From: Carboxylicivirga fragile | GTDB lineage: Bacteria > Bacteroidota > Bacteroidia > Bacteroidales > Marinilabiliaceae | Assembly (NCBI GenBank): GCA_025499625.1 | Contig: JAFMVD010000001.1 | Location: 62,001-126,000 of the forward strand | DNA length: 64,000 bases | Direction: 5' to 3' | Shown here: positions 52,331 to 63,213 of the stretch, in pieces | Position numbering within the stretch: the first letter of the stretch is position 1 | Layout: every line of letters begins with the position of its first letter | The notes under the pieces: generated by a model | The model's database searches: none | The model's input: only the letters and a program-made list of their open reading frames with translations | Told to the model about the DNA's origin: nothing | Position numbers and translations under genes: made by a program

Positions 52331-53509
52331 ATGAAGCGCGTACTATTTCTTATATCTATCATATTTTTTTCATCCAATACATTTGCAGCCAAGCAATTAT
52401 CGCAGGAAGCAAAGATATCTCTATTGACCTGTTCGCCGGGAAAAGGGGAGGTTTATACAATTTATGGGCATAGTGCCATTCGGGTTAAAGATGATTTATA
52501 TAATATTGACTCAGTGTTTAACTATGGAACTTTTGATTTTAACACGCCTAATTTTTACCTAAAATTCGCCAATGGAAATTTAAACTATTTCCTGTCAGTA
52601 AGAAGCTTCAAAGGTTTTTTGCAAAGTTATTTTCATAACGAACAAAGTGTTTGGGAACAGGAGTTAAACCTAAGTCAGGAGGAGAAACAAAAGTTGTTTA
52701 ATGCGCTGGTTTTAAATACGCAACCCGAAAATAGATTTTATCGTTACGATTTCTTTTTTGATAATTGTGCCACCAGAATCAGGGATATTGTTCTGGATAA
52801 TATTGATGGAACAGTGAGTTATAGAGACACCACTGAGAAGGTAAGTTCTTTTCGATCATATATACATGAATATGAGGCTAAAATGCCCTGGGTTCTGCAA
52901 GGTTTGGATATTCTATTGGGATTAAAAACGGATGATCCTGCCTACCTGCATGATCAAATGTTTTTGCCCGATTACCTTATGTTGTATTTCTCAAAAGCTT
53001 TAAAACACAATGGGGAAGAGAAAGTAGGTTTGGTAAAAGAAATGCAGCCACTTCTTAAGTTTGAAAATAATGAAGATCAGAATAAAGCAATTTCTCCAAC
53101 TCTGGTTTTCTGGCTCTTACTATTAGTAAGTCTTTTAATATTAGTATATGAGTTACGTCTGCGCAAAAAGCCACTAATGATTTTTAATCGTATCATATTT
53201 TTCGTTACAGGCCTTGTGGGTGTATTGATTTTATTTTTAATGTTTATCTCACATCATGCCGTTACTGGCGAGAATTTCAACATTATGTGGGCTTTACCTA
53301 CTTTTTTAATCTTAGCAGTTTTACCACTTAATCGATACCGTACAAATTTTATAAAGTACCTTTTAATTTTTAGTCTTAGTACACTATTTTTGTTCTTAGC
53401 AGCTTGGTTTATTATTCCACAGCAATTGCCACCAATGGTTTTTCCAATAGCCATCTTATTATTCGTGCGTTTAGCTTTATTATATAGGTACATTTTTCAA
53501 CAGAAATAA
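52331..53509 (+). CDS. DUF4105 membrane protein
   Basis: Protein of 392 aa with a cleavable or uncleaved signal (MKRVLFLISIIFFSSNTFAA). The DUF4105 domain covers about residues 30-190: ISLLTCSPGKGEVYTIYGHSAIRV, FNYGTFDF, and YRYDFFFDNCATRIRDIV with a Cys and His pair (H of YGHSAIR, C of DNCATR) that resembles a Cys-His hydrolase. The rest is four or five transmembrane helices (about 260-390). Common in Bacteroidota; biological role unknown. Confidence 0.85.
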   Translation: MKRVLFLISIIFFSSNTFAAKQLSQEAKISLLTCSPGKGEVYTIYGHSAIRVKDDLYNIDSVFNYGTFDFNTPNFYLKFANGNLNYFLSVRSFKGFLQSYFHNEQSVWEQELNLSQEEKQKLFNALVLNTQPENRFYRYDFFFDNCATRIRDIVLDNIDGTVSYRDTTEKVSSFRSYIHEYEAKMPWVLQGLDILLGLKTDDPAYLHDQMFLPDYLMLYFSKALKHNGEEKVGLVKEMQPLLKFENNEDQNKAISPTLVFWLLLLVSLLILVYELRLRKKPLMIFNRIIFFVTGLVGVLILFLMFISHHAVTGENFNIMWALPTFLILAVLPLNRYRTNFIKYLLIFSLSTLFLFLAAWFIIPQQLPPMVFPIAILLFVRLALLYRYIFQQK

Positions 53510-53641
53510 GTTTTTGCGAACCTTTTTATTTCACTTCTGTTTTAATATCAGATAGATAAAACTTTTAAACGTTTTCTAATTATCATAATTGATAGTGGGA
53601 AGGTTTTTGAAGGTGAATTATTTAATGGTAAACAGAAATAA

Positions 53642-54118
53642 GTGAAAAAGTTTGTTTTAATACTAGTTATAATTTTTGGAGTTAATACGCTGTTTTTAAA
53701 GGCACAGCAACCATCAGTTGTTAAAGCCGATGAACTTGTCAAACGTATTGAAAGTCCGTCTGACACCCTCTATATTGTTAACTTTTGGGCTACTTGGTGC
53801 GCTCCATGTGTCGAAGAACTACCTGTATTTGAATCTTCCATTTATAAGTCAGATGATACAATTATTAAAATATTACTAGTTAGTCTAGACTTTAAACAGG
53901 CATATCCGTCACTGGATTTATTCTTATCAAAGCATAATATTACCGAAGATGTTTTGTGGTTAAATGAAAAGAATCCAAATACTTGGGTTGATAAAATAGA
54001 TAAAAGTTGGAGTGGTGCCATTCCTGCTACAAAATTATACTACGGTAGCAAACAGCTATTTCATGAGGGACAAATAAGCATAGATCAATTGCAAAAAATG
54101 ATTAATAATTTAAAATAG
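53642..54118 (+). CDS. TlpA/thioredoxin-like periplasmic protein
   Basis: Protein of 158 aa with a GTG start and a signal peptide (VKKFVLILVIIFGVNTLFLKAQQ). Thioredoxin fold with the redox motif FWATWCAPCVEELP (CAPC) at about residue 55, the cis-Pro in AIPATKLYY. It is probably a thiol-disulfide oxidoreductase or heme-c maturation helper in the periplasm. The gene lies 6 bp before the next thioredoxin-like gene, so the two form an operon. Confidence 0.85.
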   Translation: MKKFVLILVIIFGVNTLFLKAQQPSVVKADELVKRIESPSDTLYIVNFWATWCAPCVEELPVFESSIYKSDDTIIKILLVSLDFKQAYPSLDLFLSKHNITEDVLWLNEKNPNTWVDKIDKSWSGAIPATKLYYGSKQLFHEGQISIDQLQKMINNLK

Positions 54119-54124
54119 AAAGAT

Positions 54125-54706
54125 ATGATTAAGCAAGTATTATTCACCGCAATGTTATTGGTATCATCAATCAGTTTTGCTCAATTAAAAGTTGGCGATG
54201 TTGCGCCTGATTTCAAATTGCTAAACACAAACATGCAGATGGTTTCGTTAAGTGATTATTCTGAATATGAAGGTGTTGTTGTTATTTTCACATGTAACCA
54301 TTGTCCATATGCGAAATATTATGAGGATCGTATGAAAGCCTTAAATGAAAAGTATGAGCAAAAAGGATTTCCGGTAATTGCAATTAATCCAAATGATTCA
54401 GTTGCCTATAAAACAGACGGTTTTTCATATATGGTTGAAAAAGCATATGACTTCCCTTACTTACTGGATAATAAGGGAGTATATAAGAAATATGGTGCTA
54501 CAAAAACGCCTCATGTCTTCCTGTTAAAACAAGAGAACAATGGCTTTAAAGTGGCCTATATTGGAGCTATAGATGATAGCCCCCAGGATGAAACACAGGT
54601 TGAAGAAAAATATTTGGAGATCGCAATTAACGCGGTTAAACAAGGAAAAAAGCCAAAATACAGCAGTACGAAGGCAATAGGATGTAGCATTAAACCTTTT
54701 AAGTAG
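54125..54706 (+). CDS. AhpC/TSA-type thioredoxin family protein
   Basis: Protein of 193 aa with signal peptide (MIKQVLFTAMLLVSSISFAQ). Peroxiredoxin/thioredoxin fold: KVGDVAPDFKL at the start and FTCNHCPYAKYYEDRMKAL with a CNHC motif in place of the usual peroxiredoxin Cys; TPHVFLL gives the cis-Pro. This group is secreted and often annotated as redoxin. In operon with the TlpA-like gene upstream; the pair suggests extracytoplasmic redox control. Confidence 0.85.
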   Translation: MIKQVLFTAMLLVSSISFAQLKVGDVAPDFKLLNTNMQMVSLSDYSEYEGVVVIFTCNHCPYAKYYEDRMKALNEKYEQKGFPVIAINPNDSVAYKTDGFSYMVEKAYDFPYLLDNKGVYKKYGATKTPHVFLLKQENNGFKVAYIGAIDDSPQDETQVEEKYLEIAINAVKQGKKPKYSSTKAIGCSIKPFK

Positions 54707-54758
54707 GTAATTAGCTTAAATTAAGGCCTTAAAATTTCAAGAAGTTCAAGTAAACTGT

Positions 54759-54766
54759 TATTTTTG
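54759..54766 (+). promoter_or_regulatory. Predicted -7 element of the serine hydrolase gene
   Basis: TATTTTTG fits TAnnTTTG. Transcription would start near 54773, just upstream of the ATG at 54791, which supports that start over the TTG at 54764. Confidence 0.4.
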
Positions 54767-54790
54767 CACCCAATGAGTGGTACAAGAAAT

Positions 54791-56119
54791 ATGAGATTAT
54801 TACTAAAAACATCCGTTTCAGTAATAATGGGGACGGTGATTTGGGCTTCTTTTGCATTTTTTTATCCAATGACGGAGTCATTTGGAAGTGATTTTACACC
54901 ACCTAAAAACACACCTAATTCTTTTAAAGTTGCCAATTTCTTTTCTGAGAATGATGAATTTGCCTATTTAGAGAAGCAAGTAAATCGTTTTATTCGAAGA
55001 GAACACTTGGCTGGTGCATCCGTTGCTATAGCTAAAGATGGTGAATTATTATATGCTAAAGGCTTTGGTTATGCAGATAAGGAAAACATGCATCTTGTTG
55101 AGCCACATCATTTATTTCGTGTAGCGAGTGTTTCAAAACTCGTGACAGCAGTTGGCGTTATGAAGATGATAGAAGATGGCCAATTGACACTCGATAGTAA
55201 AGTATTTGGTCAATCTGGTATTCTTAACGACTCAATCTACCTAAATTATATTGATAAACGAGTTACTGATATTACTGTAAGGCATTTACTTGAACATAGC
55301 GGAGGATGGACCACAAGATGGGGTGATCAAATGTTTATGCCAACCATTATAGCCCGATCATTAAAGAAATCCTTACCTGTTGATGAATCTGACATAATAC
55401 GCTTTGTACTGAGTAAACGCTTACATTTTACTCCTGGACAATCTTCTTATTACTCAAATTTGGGTTATATGGTACTGGGTCAGGTTATTAGTAAGGTATC
55501 TGGATTAGATTACGAAAAGTATATTCAAACAAATGTACTGTATCCATTGGGTATTTTCGATATGCAATTGGGAGGTAGCCATTTAAATGAAAGGGTTGAA
55601 TCGGAGGTTAAATATTACGAGCCTGAACAAACTTTTTATGTAGATGATTATACCGGCACGGGCGAACAGGTACTTCGTACTTATGGAGGAAATGATATGC
55701 ACACCTTGGGTGCTGCTGGTGGTTGGATTGCATCATCAACAGATCTAATGAAATTATTGTTGTCAATTGACGGTTTTGAATCTTATCCCGATGTTCTTGA
55801 TGAAGAGTCAATTGAAACGATGTCGACACCAATTCGTTTGGGTTATAGTCCGTTAGGATGGCGAAGAATTAAGAAAGATGCCTGGTATCGCACTGGTACG
55901 CTGGCTGGAACATCAGCTTTAATGGTTCGTAAAAACGATGGAATATCATATGTGGTATTGGTAAATACAGGAAGTTGGAAAGGACCCGCATTAGCCAACG
56001 ACATAAGTAAAGTAATGGAACGTGGTTTACGTAAAGTTACTGATTGGCCTGAGTATAATCTTTTTGAGTTAGATAATTCATGGGCATCTAACAGAAAGCG
56101 TCCTCAGGTGATATATTAA
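54791..56119 (+). CDS. Serine hydrolase, class C beta-lactamase-like
   Basis: Protein of 442 aa from the ATG at 54791 (ATG at 54773 and TTG at 54764 are also in frame). N-terminal membrane helix or signal (LLLKTSVSVIMGTVIWASFAFFYP). The serine hydrolase motifs are SVSK in FRVASVSKLVTAVG (S-x-x-K), YSN in SSYYSNLGYMVLGQ (Y-x-N) and RTG in YRTGTLAG. The fold is that of penicillin-binding proteins of the ampC/EstB group, involved in peptide or ester hydrolysis in the periplasm. True beta-lactamase activity is not implied. Followed by a gap of 537 bp. Confidence 0.87.
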   Translation: MRLLLKTSVSVIMGTVIWASFAFFYPMTESFGSDFTPPKNTPNSFKVANFFSENDEFAYLEKQVNRFIRREHLAGASVAIAKDGELLYAKGFGYADKENMHLVEPHHLFRVASVSKLVTAVGVMKMIEDGQLTLDSKVFGQSGILNDSIYLNYIDKRVTDITVRHLLEHSGGWTTRWGDQMFMPTIIARSLKKSLPVDESDIIRFVLSKRLHFTPGQSSYYSNLGYMVLGQVISKVSGLDYEKYIQTNVLYPLGIFDMQLGGSHLNERVESEVKYYEPEQTFYVDDYTGTGEQVLRTYGGNDMHTLGAAGGWIASSTDLMKLLLSIDGFESYPDVLDEESIETMSTPIRLGYSPLGWRRIKKDAWYRTGTLAGTSALMVRKNDGISYVVLVNTGSWKGPALANDISKVMERGLRKVTDWPEYNLFELDNSWASNRKRPQVIY

Positions 56120-56656
56120 TGATTCTCTAGGCTCTAAAAAAGCAATCATTTCAATTTCTTATTATTATCAGAATATAATATAACTCAGGATTATGTAATT
56201 ATTTCTAAGATAGATAAGCTTAGTCTAATTGAAATAATCTTGTATTCTTAAATTTAAACTGGTTCTTATAATAATGAGTGCGTATTAAGTTCGATCATTA
56301 TTATCATAATTAAGGCAGTTTCTTTTACTTATTATTTTTGATCTTTACTACAACTTAAGAATACCTCGTTAAAATTTCTATCAATTTCAGGTTTTGTTAT
56401 ATATTAGCTGATATTAGGATTACAAATCAAGGTTATTTAAGTTTTTAGTTTGTTTCCGGAAACGTTTGAGCTTACTATATAATTCTTAGCAATGATTATC
56501 TATTTTCGTTATGCCTGAATTTCTTGAGGGTTTACAGGTTTTTAAATTCCATTGGTAATAAACGATCCCCATATGCTTGTCCTATATTTGATATTATGTT
56601 ATTTTTAAGTATAAATAAATAGCCAGACTAATTCTGGCTATTTATTCTTAATATTC
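56120..56656. other. Gene-free stretch of 537 bp
   Basis: I see no credible coding frame, tRNA or known RNA family. The stretch is AT-rich. It contains a perfect 12-bp palindrome GTTTCCGGAAAC (56452-56463), and it ends with the hairpin 56615-56647 that belongs to the TPR gene on the minus strand. Confidence 0.5.
56615..56647 (-). terminator. Hairpin terminator of the TPR protein gene
   Basis: 14-bp stem AATAAATAGCCAGA / TCTGGCTATTTATT with a 5-nt loop directly after the minus-strand stop. The lower part of the stem is AT-rich and no long T run follows outside the stem, so strength is moderate. Confidence 0.6.
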
Positions 56657-57841
56657 TTAGTTAGAACCTAAAGCTTCAATTTTAGCTTTAACCTCATTGT
56701 ACTTATCCATATTTTCAAATCGATAATACAATCCTTTTAAAGTTTCTAATACTGCAACCTTTTCACCAACACTTTGCGATTCAGGCTGAACTAAATGTGC
56801 TTTTTCCAAATATGGTAAAGCTTGTTCCCAATAGCCGTTTGCTACTTCAATTGCTGCATTGTATTCTTTTGTAGTCGTTTTATCATTGGCAATACCTTGT
56901 TGTTCTACGCCTTTGTTGAAATAAATTACGCCAATATTATACAATGAATTAAAAAAGTTGTCATCTATTTCAAGACATTTCTCATAATTACTGATTGCCT
57001 CTTCTTTATCAATACTCTCGAATAAGACACCACGGGCATAATAGAATGATGGATTGCTAGGATCTTTTTCAATAGCCGTATTTAAGTAATCAAGTGCCGC
57101 ATCGTTTTGTTTGCTATCTAAATAAAACTGAATTAGACTTGTTAAAATACGACTATCTTCAGGAAATAATTCAAAACCACGTTGTAGGTTTTGAGCCAAT
57201 TTAACAGAATCACCAGTTTCATCAAATACTTGATCTAACAGTAATATAGCATCTCCTCCACCATATTTATAATCTATGGCTTTGTTAAAATACTCTTCAG
57301 CTTTTTCCCAATTCTTCGCATTGTAGGCTGCTAAAGCACAGTTATAAATAATAGAAGTATCAACAGCTGCACCTTCTTCTGCCATTACAGGTAAAGAATT
57401 AATGTACAGAACATTTTCAAATGCGAATAATGCTTGATTAAAATCTTCTGTATTAAACCCTTCGATACCAGAATTAGTAAGATCAGGCTTAAAGAAAGTT
57501 AATTGTAATTTGATTTCCTTCTCATATTTGCCAATACCTTTTCCTTTATGATCACCTTTTTGATCTAGCTCAATGGCTTTTTTGTAAAAATCAACGGCTT
57601 TCTTAATGCCGTCAGCATCTTTACCATTTTTGTATAATTCGGTATATACTTTTGCTGCAACAATGTAAGTTTTAGGCCAATTAATTGACTTTTCATGTTC
57701 CAATGCGACATCAATCGCTTTCTGTGCAGCCTCAAAATCATTTGTATCTAAGTAACCAGATGCAGCAGAAACTTTACCTTTTTGGGCAAATACTGCGGAA
57801 ACAGTTAACATTAAAATTGCAAATAGCGCGACTCTTTTCAT
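56657..57841 (-). CDS. Secreted TPR-repeat protein
   Basis: Protein of 394 aa with a signal peptide (MKRVALFAILMLTVSAVFAQ). The body is made of tetratricopeptide repeats, for example AAYNAKNWEKAEEYFNKAIDYKYGGGDAILLL, DAALDYLNTAIEKDPSNPSFYYARGVLFESID and KEEAISNYEKCLEIDDNFFNSLYNIGVIYFNKG. Such proteins serve as scaffolds, in Bacteroidota often periplasmic. No partner is evident. It follows gyrA in the same direction with a 47-bp gap and may be co-transcribed. Confidence 0.87.
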   Translation of the reverse strand: MKRVALFAILMLTVSAVFAQKGKVSAASGYLDTNDFEAAQKAIDVALEHEKSINWPKTYIVAAKVYTELYKNGKDADGIKKAVDFYKKAIELDQKGDHKGKGIGKYEKEIKLQLTFFKPDLTNSGIEGFNTEDFNQALFAFENVLYINSLPVMAEEGAAVDTSIIYNCALAAYNAKNWEKAEEYFNKAIDYKYGGGDAILLLDQVFDETGDSVKLAQNLQRGFELFPEDSRILTSLIQFYLDSKQNDAALDYLNTAIEKDPSNPSFYYARGVLFESIDKEEAISNYEKCLEIDDNFFNSLYNIGVIYFNKGVEQQGIANDKTTTKEYNAAIEVANGYWEQALPYLEKAHLVQPESQSVGEKVAVLETLKGLYYRFENMDKYNEVKAKIEALGSN

Positions 57842-57888
57842 TACTAAAAGTTTTAGATTTATTCTGTATGGTAATTTAACTTTAAAAT

Positions 57889-60426
57889 TTATTCATTTGT
57901 TGTTTCAGTTGAATTATCAGTATCAACATCGTTTTCAGGAATTTCAGCTCCTTCAGTAAGTTGTTCTTCTTCTAATTCTACTTCAGATGTAACTTTAGCA
58001 ACCGACGCTATCTCATCTTGTTTTTTCGACAAGTTGATTAAACGTACTCCTTGAGTTGCTCTTCCTGTAACCCTCATATCACTAACAGATAGGCGAATGG
58101 CAATACCTGAACGATTGATAATCATCAGATCATTGTCATCTGTTACGTTCTTAATCGTAATAAGTTCCCCTGTTTTGTCAGTAATTTTCATGGTTTTTAC
58201 ACCCTTACCACCGCGGTTGGTAACTCTGTAGTCTTCCGTTTTTGATCGTTTACCAAAACCTTTTTCAGAAACAACTAAAACATCTTCTGACTCTATATCC
58301 TTCACAGAAATCATGCCAACAACTTCATCATGCTCTGAAGCCAGCGTTATTCCTCGTACCCCGGCACCTGTTCGACCTATACATCTAACCTGAGATTCGT
58401 TAAAACGAATAGCACGACCAGAACGTGAGGCCATCAAAATTTCTGTCTGACCATTGGTTAAACGAGCTTGCAACAACTCATCATTTTCTTTAATTGTTAT
58501 GGCATTAACTCCATTAACACGAGGGCGAGAATAATCCTTAAGAAGTGATTTCTTAACGATACCCTTCTTAGTACCCATGATGATATAGTTCTCATTCACG
58601 TAATCCTCATCGTTCAATTTCTTAACTCGGATAAACGCTTTTACTTGATCATCAGGATCGATATTAAGTAAATTTTGGATAGCCCTACCCTTACTGTTCT
58701 TCGTTCCTTCAGGTATTTCGTATACTTTTAACCAGAAACACTTACCTTTTTTAGTGAAGAACAACATCGTATTGTGCATCGATGCTGGATAGATATATTC
58801 AATAAAATCCTCTTCACGAGTTGTAGAACCTTTTGAACCAACTCCTCCTCTATGCTGTGTTTTAAACTCAGCTAGTGGCGTACGTTTCATGTAACCCAAA
58901 TGCGAAATTGTAATAATCATTTCATCATCTGCGTAGAAATCTTCAGGGTTGAATTCTTCAGAACTATATACAATATCAGTTCGGCGATCATCGCCATATT
59001 TAGCTTGTACTTCAATTAACTCATCCTTGATGATGTTCATGCGTAACTCAACATTAGCTAGAATCTCTTTCAAATGAGCAATCTCTTTCATCAATTCATC
59101 GTACTCAGCTCTTAGTTTATCTTGCTCTAGTCCTGTTAATTGACGCAGGCGCATCTCAACAATTGCACGCGCTTGAATATCAGTTAATTCAAATCGATTA
59201 ATCAAATTCTCGCGAGCTTCATCAGGAGTTTGTGCAGCACGAATAATCTTGATTACTTCATCAATATTATCACTTGCGATAATTAATCCCTCAAGAATAT
59301 GGGCACGTTTTTCAGCTTGATCTAATTCGTATTGCGTACGGCGAACAACCACATCGTGACGATGCTCTACAAAACACTCAAGCATCTGTTTGAGGTTCAA
59401 TAATTGAGGACGTCCCTTAACTAAGGCGATATTATTAACTCCAAAAGACGTTTGTAAAGCCGAGTATTTAAATAAATGATTTAGAACAACGTTTGCAATT
59501 GCATCTCTTTTCAAGTCAATAACGATACGCATACCATTACGATCCGATTCGTCATTGATATTTGAAATACCATCTAACTTCTTTTCATTAACAAGGTCAG
59601 CTATCTTAATAATAAGCTCAGCCTTATTAACCATGTATGGTATCTCGGTAATAACGATCTTTTCGCGACCGTTACTTTCTGTTTCAATATCAGATTTAGC
59701 ACGTATAACAATACGTCCCTTACCAGTATTAAAAGCATCTTTTACACCTTGATAACCATATATTGTACCTCCTGTTGGGAAATCAGGAGCTTTAACGATT
59801 GAAATTAAATCTTCAATTTCAATGTCATTATTTTCGATATAGGCTATGGTAGCATCGATGGTATCTTTTAAGTTATGAGGAGGCATATTAGTAGCCATAC
59901 CCACAGCAATACCAGAAGCACCATTCACTAATAAGTTAGGAATACGTGTTGGTAACACGGTTGGTTCCTTTATAGTATCATCAAAGTTGAGTTGAAAGTC
60001 AACCGTATTCTTATCTATATCGATCAACATTTCTTCGGCTAGTTTATTTAAACGAGCCTCAGTATAACGCATGGCGGCAGGGCTATCGCCATCAACCGAA
60101 CCAAAGTTACCTTGTCCATCAACTAAAGGGTAACGCAACGACCATTCCTGTGCCATACGTACCATTGCAAAATAAACAGATGAATCGCCATGCGGGTGAA
60201 ACTTACCAAGTACCTCTCCCACAATTCTTGCGGACTTTTTATAACCTTTATTGGCCGCAAGTCCTAATTCGCTCATTCCATACAAAACCCTGCGATGAAC
60301 GGGTTTCATACCATCTCTCACGTCGGGCAAAGCGCGCGAAACAATCACTGACATCGAGTAATCGATGTAGGCAGATTTCATCTCCTCTTCAATGTTGATT
60401 CTTATTATCTTTTCTCCTTCAGTCAT
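57889..60426 (-). CDS. gyrA: DNA gyrase subunit A
   Basis: Topoisomerase subunit of 845 aa that cuts and reseals DNA for supercoiling. The N-terminal domain has [51 protein letters not shown] and the catalytic Tyr in AMRYTEARL (about residue 123). The C-terminal beta-pinwheel carries a GyrA-box-like QHRGGVG (about residue 537), six blades and an acidic tail. In the quinolone region the position equal to E. coli Ser83 is Ser and that equal to Asp87 is Phe (DSSVYF). Length is normal for the family. Confidence 0.97.
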   Translation of the reverse strand: MTEGEKIIRINIEEEMKSAYIDYSMSVIVSRALPDVRDGMKPVHRRVLYGMSELGLAANKGYKKSARIVGEVLGKFHPHGDSSVYFAMVRMAQEWSLRYPLVDGQGNFGSVDGDSPAAMRYTEARLNKLAEEMLIDIDKNTVDFQLNFDDTIKEPTVLPTRIPNLLVNGASGIAVGMATNMPPHNLKDTIDATIAYIENNDIEIEDLISIVKAPDFPTGGTIYGYQGVKDAFNTGKGRIVIRAKSDIETESNGREKIVITEIPYMVNKAELIIKIADLVNEKKLDGISNINDESDRNGMRIVIDLKRDAIANVVLNHLFKYSALQTSFGVNNIALVKGRPQLLNLKQMLECFVEHRHDVVVRRTQYELDQAEKRAHILEGLIIASDNIDEVIKIIRAAQTPDEARENLINRFELTDIQARAIVEMRLRQLTGLEQDKLRAEYDELMKEIAHLKEILANVELRMNIIKDELIEVQAKYGDDRRTDIVYSSEEFNPEDFYADDEMIITISHLGYMKRTPLAEFKTQHRGGVGSKGSTTREEDFIEYIYPASMHNTMLFFTKKGKCFWLKVYEIPEGTKNSKGRAIQNLLNIDPDDQVKAFIRVKKLNDEDYVNENYIIMGTKKGIVKKSLLKDYSRPRVNGVNAITIKENDELLQARLTNGQTEILMASRSGRAIRFNESQVRCIGRTGAGVRGITLASEHDEVVGMISVKDIESEDVLVVSEKGFGKRSKTEDYRVTNRGGKGVKTMKITDKTGELITIKNVTDDNDLMIINRSGIAIRLSVSDMRVTGRATQGVRLINLSKKQDEIASVAKVTSEVELEEEQLTEGAEIPENDVDTDNSTETTNE

Positions 60427-60685
60427 TTATGATTTTATTTTGATATGCTATTACAATAAAAAATGGCTTTTTGAAGGCCATTTTTTGAACGCCCTAATTT
60501 AAGTAAATTAGCTAACATGAGAAAGCGAAAAAGACACCAATTTATTAACAATTAATTGCTATAGGAGCATCCATATAAATATGCTAATTTTGACTATTAA
60601 ATGAGATTCATTATTTTCATGTTTGTAAACAACATGTATATTTGACTTGTTAGTTAAAAAAAACGAAAATTCATCAACTAATTAT

Positions 60686-63193
60686 ATGGATTTAAATTTT
60701 TCACCACGTATTAAAGACGTTATATCGTATAGTAAAGAAGAGGCGGAACGTTTAGGCAATCACTTTATATCACCTGAGCATTTAATGCTGGGGATATTGC
60801 GTGAAGGAGAAGGTACGGCAATGGGTATATTACAAAACTTGGAAGCTGATATTCCTCGTATTAAAAAAGCCATTGAAAAATACCTCAAGGGTGACGAACC
60901 AATACGAAACGAGAATCTTCCTTTGTTAAAGTCTACCGAAAGAGTGCTTAAGTTAGTACATCTGGAGGCTAAATTACTAAAGAGTGAACGTATTGATACG
61001 GGACATTTATTAATTGCTCTTCTAAAAGAAAAGAGCAGCGTAATATGGGAAATTATGGCAGAAGAAAATATTCATTACCAAAACGTTAAAAGCCTGCTTG
61101 AGGCACAGCAACCAATAGCTAAAGCTGATTATCCAGAGGATGACGATCAGGAAAGCTCATTCTCAGGTTCGAGTAGTTCGGGTGAAGGTTCCAAATCTAG
61201 TTCCAAATCAAGTTCGGATACACCTGTGCTTGATAACTTTGGAATTGATATCACTAAGGCCGCTGAAGAAGGACGTTTGGATCCAATTGTTGGACGTGAG
61301 AAAGAAATTGAACGTTTAGCTCAAATATTAAGTCGTCGTAAAAAGAATAATCCGATATTGATTGGTGAGCCTGGTGTAGGTAAATCGGCCATAGCAGAAG
61401 GATTAGCTTTGCGTATTAATGAGAAAAACGTATCAAGAGTTTTATTCGATAAACGAGTTGTAACTTTAGATTTAGCTTCAATTGTAGCGGGAACAAAATA
61501 CAGAGGGCAATTTGAGGAGCGAATGAAAGCCATTTTAAATGAGCTAAGTCGTAACCCTAGTATTATTTTATTTATCGATGAAATACACACCATTGTTGGA
61601 GCTGGTGGGGCTACTGGCTCTTTAGATGCTGCAAATATGTTGAAACCTGCGCTTGCGCGTGGCGAAATTCAATGTATTGGAGCTACTACTTTGGATGAGT
61701 ACCGCCAACATATTGAGAAAGATGGTGCCTTGGAACGTCGTTTCCAAAAAATAATGGTGGAACCTACCTCTATCGATGAAACGGTTGAGATTCTGAATAA
61801 CATTAAAGCTAAATACGAAGATCATCACAATGTGAATTACGATGGTGATGCTATAGAAGCCTGTGTCAAACTAACAGAGCGTTATATTTCTGATCGCCAT
61901 TTACCCGATAAAGCAATTGATGCGCTTGATGAAGCTGGTTCGCGTGTACATATCTCAAATATCGTTGTTCCCGAAACAATTGTTAAGATTGAAGGTGAAA
62001 TTGATGAGATTAAGGAGAATAAAATAAAAGCTGTTAAAGCTCAAAACTTTGAATTAGCGGCTAGTTTCCGTGATAAAGAGAAGAATCTTCTTGATAGCCT
62101 TGATGAAGCTAAGACTAAGTGGGAAGAAGAACTTCAACAACATCGCGAAACAGTTGATGCTGAAAAAGTTTCGGAAGTAGTTGCAATGATGACTGGTATA
62201 CCTGTTCAACGAGTTGCACAGGCTGAAGGCTTCCGCTTATTAAAAATGGGAAAAGAATTAAATGGTAAAGTTATAGGACAAGACGATGCCATTGTGAAAA
62301 TTGTTAAAGCAATTCAACGTAACCGAGCCGGATTGAAAGATCCTAACCGTCCAATTGGTTCATTTGTATTTTTAGGCCCTACCGGTGTTGGTAAAACACA
62401 CTTGGCTAAAGTGCTTGCACAATATTTATTTGATACAACTGACGCGCTTATTCGTATTGATATGAGTGAATACATGGAGAAATTCTCGGTGTCGCGTTTG
62501 GTTGGAGCTCCTCCGGGATATGTTGGGTACGAAGAGGGTGGTCAATTGACAGAAAAGGTACGCCGTCGCCCTTATGCAGTGGTGCTTTTAGATGAAATTG
62601 AAAAAGCTCACCCCGATGTGTTTAATTTACTTCTTCAGGTACTTGATGAAGGAAGATTAACCGATAGTTTGGGACGAAAAGTGGATTTCAAGAACACGAT
62701 TATTATCATGACTTCGAATATTGGTTCACGCGAATTAAAAGATTTCGGTCGTGGCGTAGGCTTTACACCTTCTAGTAGTGCTTCTGATCAGGAACATGCA
62801 AAAGGGGTTATTGAGAAAGCGCTAAAGAAAGCTTTTGCACCTGAATTCATTAATAGAATTGATGATGTTGTTATTTTCAATAATCTTGAAAAAGATGATA
62901 TTCACAAAATCATTGATATCGAATTAAAAGGTCTTTATAAGCGAGTTGAGGGACTTGGCTATAAACTTGAATTAACTGATGAAGCTAAAGACTTTATTGC
63001 ATCTAAAGGTTATGATATTCAGTATGGAGCAAGACCACTGAAAAGAGCCATACAGAAGTATCTCGAAGATGAAATGGCGGAGGTTATCATTCAGGCATCT
63101 GTTTCGGAAGGAGATATTATTAAAGTAGATTACAATGCTGATGAGAAAAAGATTGAAACAGAAATTGTTGAATTATCGAAAAAGAAAAAGTAA
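60686..63193 (+). CDS. clpC: ClpC-type AAA+ chaperone, Clp protease ATP-binding subunit
   Basis: Protein of 835 aa from the ATG at 60686 (MDLNFSPRIKDVISYSKEEA); an upstream in-frame start gives a non-conserved extension. Order of domains: Clp N-domain (about 1-140), a Ser-rich linker (SSFSGSSSSGEGSKSSSKSSS), first AAA module with GEPGVGKS and DEIHTI, a UVR-like middle domain (ENKIKAVKAQNFELAASFRDKEKNLLD) and second AAA module with GPTGVGKT and DEIEKAH. It unfolds proteins for ClpP or refolds them. The middle UVR-type domain separates ClpC from ClpA/ClpB. A terminator follows 20 bp downstream. Confidence 0.96.
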   Translation: MDLNFSPRIKDVISYSKEEAERLGNHFISPEHLMLGILREGEGTAMGILQNLEADIPRIKKAIEKYLKGDEPIRNENLPLLKSTERVLKLVHLEAKLLKSERIDTGHLLIALLKEKSSVIWEIMAEENIHYQNVKSLLEAQQPIAKADYPEDDDQESSFSGSSSSGEGSKSSSKSSSDTPVLDNFGIDITKAAEEGRLDPIVGREKEIERLAQILSRRKKNNPILIGEPGVGKSAIAEGLALRINEKNVSRVLFDKRVVTLDLASIVAGTKYRGQFEERMKAILNELSRNPSIILFIDEIHTIVGAGGATGSLDAANMLKPALARGEIQCIGATTLDEYRQHIEKDGALERRFQKIMVEPTSIDETVEILNNIKAKYEDHHNVNYDGDAIEACVKLTERYISDRHLPDKAIDALDEAGSRVHISNIVVPETIVKIEGEIDEIKENKIKAVKAQNFELAASFRDKEKNLLDSLDEAKTKWEEELQQHRETVDAEKVSEVVAMMTGIPVQRVAQAEGFRLLKMGKELNGKVIGQDDAIVKIVKAIQRNRAGLKDPNRPIGSFVFLGPTGVGKTHLAKVLAQYLFDTTDALIRIDMSEYMEKFSVSRLVGAPPGYVGYEEGGQLTEKVRRRPYAVVLLDEIEKAHPDVFNLLLQVLDEGRLTDSLGRKVDFKNTIIIMTSNIGSRELKDFGRGVGFTPSSSASDQEHAKGVIEKALKKAFAPEFINRIDDVVIFNNLEKDDIHKIIDIELKGLYKRVEGLGYKLELTDEAKDFIASKGYDIQYGARPLKRAIQKYLEDEMAEVIIQASVSEGDIIKVDYNADEKKIETEIVELSKKKK

Positions 63194-63213
63194 TAAATAC
63201 TTAATTTAAATAG

